Source: Holtermannia corniformis
Lineage: Eukaryota; Basidiomycota; Tremellomycetes; Holtermanniales
NCBI GenBank assembly: GCA_001599935.1
Contig: BCIJ01000018.1
Location: 1 to 16,795, forward strand
Length of the DNA stretch: 16,795 nucleotides
Reading direction: 5' to 3'
In this document: one piece after another, positions 1 to 8,900 of the stretch
Layout: each line of letters opens with the position of its first letter
Numbering within the stretch: the stretch's first letter is position 1
Notes under the pieces: generated by a model
What the model was told of the DNA's origin: nothing
The model's database searches: none
The model's input: only the letters and a program-made list of their open reading frames with translations
Position numbers and translations under genes: made by a program

Positions 1-2529
1 CTGGTTGTTGGCCTCGTCGCCAAGGCTTGTAGGGACTTCGACGAATCCCTCGTCTTGGCGCGTGATGGCCATGACGGGCTCGGCCTCGATTGGCCTGACG
101 GGCCCGGTATGCAGCCGCACATCTCGCGAGTACTGCACGTCGCCGCTGTCGGCGAATTCGACGATCCAGCCGCTCATGTCGATCCTTTGACCGATGATTC
201 GGCATAGTCGACCATTGGGCGTCTCGAATGACGCCTTCGATCTTGTCCCTTGTGGTAGTTGGGCATATCCGTATGACCCAAACTCTCGGACGCTCGCAAG
301 CCCTGCTTGCCTGCCGGTGATCTTCTCCCAGGCCGATACGCCGGCTCTGTCGATCGTCGACTTGTTGAGGATGACTGCGACATACTCTGATGCGCGATCC
401 CAATAGGCATGACCCATGCCGCTGCCATTCACCATGGCTCTCGTGCCCTCCTTGATCGTGCGAATGGTCCTTTCGGCTTTGCCGTTGAGCTCGGGCGTGT
501 GGCGAGGGGACACTTGATGGAGAATGCCGAGCTGACCATACCAGGACTTCGCCTCTCTGCTGTCCAGCACGCTTTCGCCATCACTGCGAATCCGCTTGAC
601 GACCTTCCCGAATTGACGCTCCCAGAGCGTGACGATCTTGCGCAGCACATCGAGTGCATCCGACTTCTTGGCCGTCGGCACCGCGGCCACGGCTCCAGAC
701 CTGTCGTCTACGATGACGACCAGCCACATGTTGCCGATCTTCGACGGCTCGAATGGCCCTGCCAAGTCGATGTGGATGAGGGACAGGTCCTCTTCGGCTC
801 GAGGCAAGGTACGTCCCTTCGGCGCGCGCACGGCTTTGTACGACTGACAAGTTGAGCAGTCGCCACTGGTGAAGCCGTCGCCCCGAACCTCGTCGTACGA
901 GTATCGAAGCAGGCCACGTTTGGCGAGCTCGATGAGGCGGTGCACGCCTATGTGTCCTAGGCGCCGGTGCTCGAGCTCAAGCTTCGAAACTTGAGCCACA
1001 TGGTACGCCGCATGCCCGTCCCGGACGGCATCGGCGTGAAGGAACCGGTCCAACTTCATCGTGAGTTGAATCTTTCCTTCTCCCTTTGCAAGGTGCCCTC
1101 CGCGGGCATCTGCGTACATCGCCCAGCCTTTGCTGAGCATGGAGGTGGCGGAGAGCAAGTTGTTGGACGCCTTTGGTGCAAAGTAGACGGGACTGACGGT
1201 CACAGTCTTGCCGCAGCCTTCAAGGCGCAGCTCGGTCTCGCCTACGCCGATCGCGTCGATCTGGGTGCCGTCCTCGGCCACGTTGAAGCGTACAAGTTGA
1301 TCAAGATGGCGATATCTGTTGATCAAGCTTCTGTCGGGCGATACCGATGCCGTGCAGGCCGAGTCGACGAGCCAGGTGTCGGTGGGAATGGGAGATNCCG
1401 AGTGTTGACTCGCGGAGGGTGGTACGTCGGTCCTTCTTGCCATCTGCGCGTACTCGTTGATCGAGTCGGCTGAGTCGTAGCTCAGGAGCTTGGCGTCTTC
1501 TCCCTTCTCCCTCTTCGGCTGCCTACAATCTCGCGCGTAATGCCCAGCTTTACCGCAGTTGTAGCAGCCGTCGTCCCTGTCCCTGTCCTCGCCTCGACTC
1601 CCTCGCCCCGGTCGGCCTCTCCCTCGGCTTCCTCGCGATCTTGCGTCCTTCTTGACGGTGTCGGTATTGGCGGAGTTGGCGGCGGCGGCGTTGGCGGGTC
1701 TTGGCGTGCGGGTGCGTCCATTGTCGTCGTCGCGGCGATCCTTCCGCGCCCCTTTCGGCTTGTTGACGAACATAGCCACCTCGCCCTGTCCCCTCGCCGT
1801 CTCTCGCGCNATGATCTCCTCATTCCAGAGCTTGTTCATCGTCGCCACCCACTGTCCCTCCGGCTCCAGACGCCTCTCCTGCTTGAAGTTCTGCTTCCAA
1901 AGCGTAAACTCGGCGCCAAGAGTGTCGACGAACGACTGAATTCGAGTGCCGACCTCAAGGATCGAGTCGAGTCCGGCCGCCTTCGCCTGCGAGATCAAGC
2001 CGTTGAAACGGATGATGTGGGACCTCATGTCGGTGGGTGCTGTCGAGGTCAAGACCAAAGTTGCCAGCTGACGTTTGATCTTGTTCCTGACGTTGTCGGT
2101 GCCAATCGGGTGGATCTTCTCAAGATATTCCCATTGCTCCCGGGTGCTCGCGAGGTCCTCGACGTCGGTGCGGAGGTATTCGGCGATGGTAAGCAGGATG
2201 ACGGCTCCCTTGGCTTCTTGCCGGTTGAATTCCCTGAATTCTTTGGACTCTGCGTCACTCAGCCCTGCCGGGACGATGGACGTCGCGCGCGCGAAGGCAA
2301 GCCTGAGGCTTTCGTTCGCCGCCGCGTCTTCTGGCTCGATTCCAAAGAGCCTTGGCGGGATCCCTGGCCTTTGCACGAGCCCAAGCACGACCCCGTCGGC
2401 TTGCTCGGAGCGAAGGTACGCTAGCACGGCGCTGCGCCATGCAGAGTAGTTGTCAATGCCAGTGAGGACGGGTATCTTGGCTATGAAGGTACTTCCCACG
2501 CCCTTGGCTGTGCCCGCGTTGTCGGACAT
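1..2529 (-). CDS. Ty1/copia Gag-Pol polyprotein (gag, protease, integrase), 3'-incomplete
   Basis: The start is the ATG at 2529 (MSDNAGTAKG), 67 bases inside the LTR end, and 843 codons are open to the window edge. Residues about 15-250 resemble copia gag (IPVLTGIDNYSAWRSAVLAYL-type start shortened here to IPVLTGIDNYSAW). A basic linker precedes a CX2CX4HX4C zinc knuckle at 322-335 (CYNCGKAGHYARDC). The aspartic protease motif WLVDSACT has its catalytic Asp at 389. A GAG-pre-integrase zinc motif follows (HRRLGHIG from 521, then CSTC near 553). The integrase core has D588 (HIDLAGP), D650 (RSDGES) and E686 (NGKAER), matching a D,D35E spacing. Unresolved bases at 1397 and 1810 fall in codons that cannot become stops. 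The protein would form particles, mature itself and integrate the cDNA. The RT domain is expected beyond the window. Confidence 0.9.
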   Translation of the reverse strand, partial: MSDNAGTAKGVGSTFIAKIPVLTGIDNYSAWRSAVLAYLRSEQADGVVLGLVQRPGIPPRLFGIEPEDAAANESLRLAFARATSIVPAGLSDAESKEFREFNRQEAKGAVILLTIAEYLRTDVEDLASTREQWEYLEKIHPIGTDNVRNKIKRQLATLVLTSTAPTDMRSHIIRFNGLISQAKAAGLDSILEVGTRIQSFVDTLGAEFTLWKQNFKQERRLEPEGQWVATMNKLWNEEIXARETARGQGEVAMFVNKPKGARKDRRDDDNGRTRTPRPANAAAANSANTDTVKKDARSRGSRGRGRPGRGSRGEDRDRDDGCYNCGKAGHYARDCRQPKREKGEDAKLLSYDSADSINEYAQMARRTDVPPSASQHSXSPIPTDTWLVDSACTASVSPDRSLINRYRHLDQLVRFNVAEDGTQIDAIGVGETELRLEGCGKTVTVSPVYFAPKASNNLLSATSMLSKGWAMYADARGGHLAKGEGKIQLTMKLDRFLHADAVRDGHAAYHVAQVSKLELEHRRLGHIGVHRLIELAKRGLLRYSYDEVRGDGFTSGDCSTCQSYKAVRAPKGRTLPRAEEDLSLIHIDLAGPFEPSKIGNMWLVVIVDDRSGAVAAVPTAKKSDALDVLRKIVTLWERQFGKVVKRIRSDGESVLDSREAKSWYGQLGILHQVSPRHTPELNGKAERTIRTIKEGTRAMVNGSGMGHAYWDRASEYVAVILNKSTIDRAGVSAWEKITGRQAGLASVREFGSYGYAQLPQGTRSKASFETPNGRLCRIIGQRIDMSGWIVEFADSGDVQYSRDVRLHTGPVRPIEAEPVMAITRQDEGFVEVPTSLGDEANNQ

Positions 2530-2565
2530 GATTGACTCTTGGTTGACGGTGCTTCTAGCTTGCTA

Positions 2566-2596
2566 GCTCGGTAAGACAGACTCTTAATCTGTTAGA
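2566..2596 (-). other. Primer-binding site complementary to an internal part of tRNA-Lys(CTT)
   Basis: Read on the plus strand, this interval looks like part of a tRNA: a D-arm-like CTCGGTA, then a perfect 5-bp anticodon stem ACAGA/TCTGT (2576-2580 and 2588-2592) closing the loop CTCTTAA with anticodon CTT. The retrotransposon RNA (minus strand) is therefore complementary to the anticodon arm rather than to the tRNA 3' end. It directly abuts the LTR, where a primer site belongs. Drosophila copia is known to use a half-tRNA of initiator methionine in the same manner; lysine here is my reading of the anticodon. Confidence 0.65.
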
Positions 2597-2824
2597 TGAT
2601 GGGGAAGAACCGTGATGCATCTCGCTCGCTACGGCGCTTCTTTGTAGGCTTTCGCCTACAACTCTGACGTCCNTGATGTCTAGCACGCCATCCTGACTGT
2701 CTCGCCGGATGTAGTGTCCCTCGGCGCCTTGACTACATCCTCGCCGCGGCAGACGTGTCTTGGCTACATCCTCGCCGGATGTAGTGTTCGCCGGATGTGG
2801 CGATGGCAGTGTCGTAATCCAACA
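2597..2824 (-). repeat. Ty1/copia 5' LTR (228 bp)
   Basis: On the minus strand it begins TGTTGGAT at 2824 and ends CCCCATCA at 2597. The ends form an imperfect inverted repeat (TGTTGG against TGATGG), and TGTTGGA is a common start of Ty1/copia LTRs. The primer-binding site follows immediately. Inside are three copies of TCGCCGGATGT(A/G)G (near 2702, 2773 and 2789 on the plus strand), a CTACATCC/GGATGTAG inverted repeat at 2764-2784 and a 7-bp hairpin at 2643-2660. The 3' boundary could be 2600 instead of 2597. No second LTR is available for comparison. Confidence 0.75.
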
Positions 2825-2835
2825 CTATTAGCTAA

Positions 2836-2871
2836 TTAATTTCGGCTTGTTAATTTTGGCTTGTTAATTTC
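2836..2871 (-). repeat. LINE 3' tail: 14-bp tandem repeat
   Basis: On the plus strand the unit GGCTTGTTAATTT(T/C) occurs at 2844-2857 and 2858-2871, with a partial unit TTAATTTC at 2836-2843. In LINE orientation it follows the stop codon by about 40 bases and ends the element. Short tandem tails of this kind are a known alternative to poly(A) at LINE 3' ends and arise during target-primed reverse transcription. Confidence 0.7.
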
Positions 2872-2910
2872 CCGAGGTCCGTTTCCGAGGTGGTCCTTCG
2901 CCGTAATTCT

Positions 2911-5900
2911 TCAGATGTTCGCTGCTCGGCGTGCAACCATTGCTGCGGTGGGCCGACCGATGTGCCGTCGCTCTGGTGGCTCCTCCCATTCCTCGTTTTC
3001 GCCCCAGTCGGTTGGCTCCTCGAAGTCTTGGTACTCCTCATCGTCTCGCTGTTTCCGTTTCTTCTGCCCTTGATTGCCGGTGTTCTTACGCTTGGCTTCG
3101 CTGTTGAGGTATCGGCCATAGATTCGCGCTGTCAGCATGATCGCGTAATTATGCGCCGCCGTGATGAGTGCGCGGTTCGACGCTATCCGTGGAGGTAGAG
3201 GCGGTATTTGCCCATAGTAGTAGCGTGTGAGAAGTCCTTCAGCGCCTGCTGTGATCATCGGAACGTACTCTATCCATGCCGTTTGATCTGCTTCGTCCTC
3301 GAGTGTCTCGGCATGTCGTATCACTTTGACTAGCTCTTGTTCTTTGATGTTGTTGTACATCGGGCAGTCGCAGAAGATGTGTCGCAGATCTTGTAGCGGC
3401 GCGTCGCACTGGTCGCATTCGGGTGTTTCTTCGGTCTTCTTGATCCACCCGGTATACTTGCTATTCGCTAGGCCGGTCCGTAATAGGTATTGCGCCTTGG
3501 AGGCAAAACCCGACGGTGACCGCGTGTAAAAGTATGGTGGAACTTGCAGTGTACCGTACGGCGTGCGAGTGGTCGATTCGATGCGATGCGCTTGCCTGCT
3601 GGTCAGACTTTTGATCTGCTTTTCGATCAGCGCTTTGTGCAGCATGCGCGCCCAGTCATCTGGTACGTAGCCATGATCCTGGGAGTATGGCGTGTATAGG
3701 TCCATGAATTGCGTCGGCGGCGGGAGCATCGTCACTCCTAGCGAGAGGTGCGCGTCTTTGCAGAGTTGGTCAGCCTGTTCATTCAGCTTCGAGTGACGGT
3801 CTTGAGCGCCCGTGTGTGCCTTGACGTGCTGGACTTTGGTCACGCGATCCGTCTTCCAGTAATGCCAGAGCTGCTTGTAGTACTCTCTTGCAGGTCGGCT
3901 GTTCCAGATGCGGATGTCAAACGTCCCTTCGTGCGCTCGTGTCGTCGCATGAACGGCGTTCAAGTAATCAGTGCAGATTCGCCGATTGGACGGATTCCAG
4001 TGTTGGCAGTACACTAACGCTGCGGTCAGCGCCAGCAACTCGCCGTGTTGGGAGCTTGTGCGCTGGCCACCCATCCTGAATACGGCACTTGTTGGTCCGA
4101 CGACTGCGGCCGTCGTGGTTTCTATGCCGAGCTCGTGCCACTTGTGACTGCCATCGGTCGCCCAGGTCCGCCCTGCGTGTTCCGATGTAAAATGCTGAGC
4201 TTGAAGTACTGCAAGCTTGAATTTGGCATTGCGTTGTTCGGTTGTCGAGAAAATCGTGTCGTCCTTGTTCAAGACGAAGTCTCTTGTGAAATCTATTCGG
4301 TTATACCAGTCGATTACTGCCTGTGCTTCTTTCCGCCACTTGAGCAGCATGGACGGGAGCTCATCGGTAATGCCCTTAATAAACTGGCGGTGTGGCAGTT
4401 GCGCTTTAGGATCGAGCCAGGCTAGGGATGTGGGCGGCGGATCATTTGGTTTCGATATCTTGAGTCTGCTCGCGAGATGTCCCAAAGTATACTTGCCGGT
4501 TCGGAGGTCGCTTTGCTGAGTGTTGACGATTGATAGCTGTCCTAGGTACAGGTATTCCGCCGCAGCTCGCCATGCTAGCGGTACATGATCATGGCACAGC
4601 CCCGATACTGTCTTGCCGAAGAGCTTCTTCTCGTTCGTGCGAACCGTTTCGAGCGGCGGCGTGCAGCGGTTGTCTGCACAGCTCCAATTCCTCATCGTCA
4701 GATCTGCCATCTGTCGTAGCGCCGGTAGTCGATGGTTGAGGGATCGTAGCAGTGAGTTGATTGCAATCTCGCCATTGATCCGGTAAATTGATGGGAAGCC
4801 AAAGCCGTGCTTCTCTATCGGTAGCGAGAGGATTCCAGAGGTGGTGTATGGCACACTCATGCAGTTGGCAATCTTGCGGGCCAGCGCCTCGTCAATCGCT
4901 TTGGCCTGCACCGGTAAGAGCGGTTGAAACATGAGCCGTGCTCGGATCTTGGGTAGTAAAAGTCCCCAGACAGCGCGACGAATCATTGACAGCGGTAGGC
5001 TTGGATTCGCGAGGTTGAATTCGTCAATCATGCGCTTGATCGTCTCGAAAGTCTCGTCGGGATTCTTGATCGAGGTACGAAGCAGTCGCGGGTCATCCAC
5101 ATATGGCACTCGGTGTTCGCCATCAGCTCCTTGGAAAATCCACACGCCGTCTTCAGGCGGGGCTATGCTGGCGCCAAGCGAGCTGCAGGTTGTTTTCTTC
5201 TCCCATGCTGTCTTGATCCCGTATGTCGCTTGAAATTGTTCATGAATAAGCGTTTGCTGTTGTAGCTTCGACAAGTCATCACTGATCCCGATAGAGTCGT
5301 CCATTGCCTCGACACTGTGCACGATCAGCGGGACTAGGTCATTCGGGCAGTGTGGTCGTTCCACGTAGCCTTGTCTGGAGATCAGGTTCGCTCCAAGTTC
5401 AGGAAAATCACCGCGGATATAGTGGGTGATCACGCTCATCGCCAGTGTGTACTTGATTGGGCTCGCCGGATCGCCTTGTTTCATCTGACCGTTTGTGACG
5501 AAGTCTCGTGCTGCGATTCCATCTTGGCTCTTGACTCGCAACGAGACATTTGAAGTTCGGGCGCGCTCAAAGGCCAGAATAGACTCTGGGAGCCCGTAAC
5601 ACCGTACCGCGTCTTCAAAACATACGGCTGGCATGTAATCATACCCTTTCTCCTGGTCGCGGGTGACAAGGAAGAGCGTCTTGTTCTGGCTCTTTCCGGC
5701 GTGATCAAGTTGAGTAAGGAACGCCGTAAGATCGCCTGACTGTACCCCGTGTTGCGTCGCGATCTGTGTATCTGGTAATAATTCGAGTTTCCAGGCATAG
5801 CGCTGCAAGTTGCCCGTGAACCACGACATGGCGATGTTGTGTATGCAGTTTGCAAAGACTATACCGCGATAGTTGCTCGAGTCGGTGACGTCGCCCCTCT

Positions 5901-8900
5901 TGTATAGTGGACAGATGAAATTTTCTTTGACCTTGGCCGGGAAATAGTTATTGAGGACCATGTAGTTGCACAGGTGTCGTACTTGTTCTCCAAAGCGTTC
6001 GGGTACATGCCTGAGCGCCCATTTTTCCCAGCCGTCAGGCCCCGGGGATGGGCGAGGGTTGCCCTTAGCAACGACGCGCTGAAAGTCCGTAGTCGTCATG
6101 GCGACCGGCCACTGCATCGGTTCTTCTGCAGTTCTCGCGCGGATCTCTCGTGCCTTTTTGCCATTAAGCCATGGTTTGTTGGCAGTTACTGGCGGTTCTG
6201 CGTCGTTGGTCGATCCAGATAGCAGTCCTGCAAAGTAGTCCGTCCATACTTCGAGCTTATCTTCTGGTTTCGAGACAATATCATCGCCGTCCATGAGCAT
6301 GGGTGGATTCGTAACTCTGTGCGGGTTGAAGAGGTGCTTGATGGGTCCGCCCTGCAACGCGCGCTTGTATACTTTCGTTTCTTGTGCTTTGTATCCTTGC
6401 TGCGTCGCGTCTTTTTGTTTCTTGCGCATTTCCTTGGTGAGTGTGTTTCGGATTGTACGCCACTCTTTCGGAGTGGTCGGTGGCGGCCGGTGACGGTCAT
6501 GTTCCCTCGCGACAACTGCGTCGGTAAGCGAAGCGGCCAAGCTATTCCGTTCTGCTGCCCGGATGATCTTGTTCACGATTTTGATTCGCCTGGCGAGCTC
6601 ATCTCCTTCGGGGTGCTTGGTCGGCTGGTTGAAAGCAGGGTTAACTGCCCCTCGACGCTTGGCGAAGGAAGCATTGCAGGCGTCTAGCAGCAGGTCGGTA
6701 CACTGCTGTAAACGCTCATCGAATTCTTGCTCAGAGTGAACCGCCGCCGATACGGGAAATCGCGACAAGCCCTGCTCAATGCAGTCTGCAAATTTTTCAA
6801 ACCTCTCAGCTTCAGACTTGTATGGCATTCGAAAACGCGGCGGCGCTCGATTTTTGGGTGTCATGAGGTTTGGCGCGAGTGCTCCTGAGTGGAACCGAGC
6901 AAGCACCGCTCGATGGTTGGTCTTGGGAATCGTTGTCGGAATCGTGGATATTGATCGGTGATTAACTTGTTGACTGAGGGCGAAACGGTCAATCACCCTG
7001 AGACTGCTTTGTTCGCCGTAGGATTTGACCGTCCAATCCGTCCAGATATCAATTGGGGGGCCTTGCTCCCACGCATCTTTGCTAGTGGTTCGTGCTAAGA
7101 ACCACCTGTATTGCTGGCGCTGATTGTTGAGCACGTCCTTGACGTATGCGGGGCTATATCCTGCGTGGTCCTCAGGCTGAAGGCTGGCGTTGATGTCGCC
7201 GCCAAGCACCCAAGCATCGGGAGTGACTAATTCAGCAGCGTCTTTCCAGAAATCTTCAAGTTCTCGCCGTCCAGTTCCTCCTGTAGGCGCGTAAGCTCCA
7301 ATAATACGTAGTGGTTGCGGTCTTCTCTGATCTGGGAGAGTCACGTCAACCGCTCCTAAGCGTCCTTGACTTCGGGGGTTCCGAGGGTTGGTCATTCCTC
7401 GCACGACGATTCCTGTTGCGACAAGGATTGCCAGGCCGGTGCACCAGTTCGTGCCCGGCGCATCGCCCGCTTTCCAAGTGAACGATTGGTAATTTGCACT
7501 GACAAATTGACGAGCAGCGTCCGTGAAGAGTGTCGGCCAGGTTAGGAGGGCAAAAGCATCGGTGTTCTGCTTGGTTTCTGTTAGTATCACCGCATGAGGT
7601 CGGACGTCTGCGATGATGGTTAGGATCGTGGCGATCTTGTCCCGGCTGCTGAGGCCTCCGCAGTTGATCGTTAGAGTGTTGAAAACACCGTCCCGCACTG
7701 CTTGTACCTGTGGGATCATAACCATTAGCCATCCCAAGGTGCTTACACTGATTGGTTGGCGGACAACGGCATACATAAGCAAAGAGTGTGCGGAGTTGGA
7801 CAGAAAAGCGCGGCTGAGACTTGTCTCGACAGAGGGCGAGCGTGATCTTGTATAAACAGGGGAGAGGAGAGGAGAGGGTGCGGCGTTATCAAAGGCGATT
7901 ACCTCTTCTTCGCGGCCCTTTGGCTGGTCACCTGTCATGCGTTCAGTCTCCTCGTTCATATGATCAGTCACGGTATCGCGCCAACCCACAATCTCCACCG
8001 CAAGTCCGGTGTCTCTGAGCGACCGTTTCTGTCCTTGTGACGGGGAGCCCACCGACTCAAGGTCCGAGGCGGCGGAGGAGGCGCGGCTACCTCTACCCGG
8101 CGTGCCCTTAGGTGTGCCCTTGTTCGGTGTAGCCTTCCGGACTGTACCTTTTCCTTTTCCACTGATGCCTTTGCCAGAGCCTTTCGTCTGGGATGGATCA
8201 CTCGGCGGGTCGCTAGTCGGAGTTGCAGTCTGAGCGGGGGCGTCTGGCGGAGAAGGGGTGGGACCGCCGGGTGCGACATTCTCCAACAGCATTGCCTGCA
8301 ACTTCGACGTCGCTACCGGATTGGGATTGTGCGCTTCCATGCTGATCTTCTTCGATCCAAGCATGCGCCGATCGTAGCTGTCACGATCCCCCTCCTGCTT
8401 CTTGATCTGCGCCTTGTTCTCCCTGATCTCTTCAAGATAAAAGTCGATGAGACGATCGTTGGGCTTGTCCGCCCTCTGAAGGTCCTCCAGGTTCCTCTTG
8501 AGCTGTCGGCCTTCTCGCTGCAGGCTGGCGATCTCCGTCTCAGCTCGTGTCTTGCCATTTTGGAACTCGGTGAACTGGGTGAGCGCCGTGAAAGCGATGA
8601 ACTGCATGCTCGCTTGCGCTTGCTGCTTCTTCTCACTTTCGAGGCGGTACTCGCGCTCCTCGACTTGCTGCACACGCATGGCCTCGATAAGGTTGTCAAC
8701 CTTCCTTTCAAGCACGACTGCCTTCTGAGCTTGTTCGGTCTGCTGGGCCGCTGCAGCCCTGAACTCATCGTTGCCCGCTCTCTCCTTCGCCGTCGTCTGC
8801 TGCCGGACTGTCTGTCCATTACGCCCGTTGAGTCGGTACGCAAAGTCAAAGTTCGAGTCCGTCTCGTTGATACCACCACCAACGATGGTTTGTTCGCACA

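Larger units (their letters stand above)
1..2824 (-). mobile_element. Ty1/copia LTR retrotransposon, 5' portion (3' part outside window)
   Basis: On the minus strand the order is LTR, primer-binding site, then gag-protease-integrase in one frame, which is the Ty1/copia order (integrase before RT). RT, RNase H and the 3' LTR would lie left of position 1. The frame is open over the visible 843 codons, so this copy may be recent. Its LTR starts directly beside the 3' tail of the neighbouring LINE. The target duplication cannot be checked because the other end is missing. Confidence 0.9.

Noticed and set aside
967..1473. Plus-strand frame of 168 codons
   Set aside because: It lies opposite the copia protease and pre-integrase domains, so it is a shadow frame.
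1540..2424. Long plus-strand open frame opposite the copia gag
   Set aside because: It is an antisense shadow: the minus strand encodes a coherent gag with a zinc knuckle, while this frame has no family resemblance.
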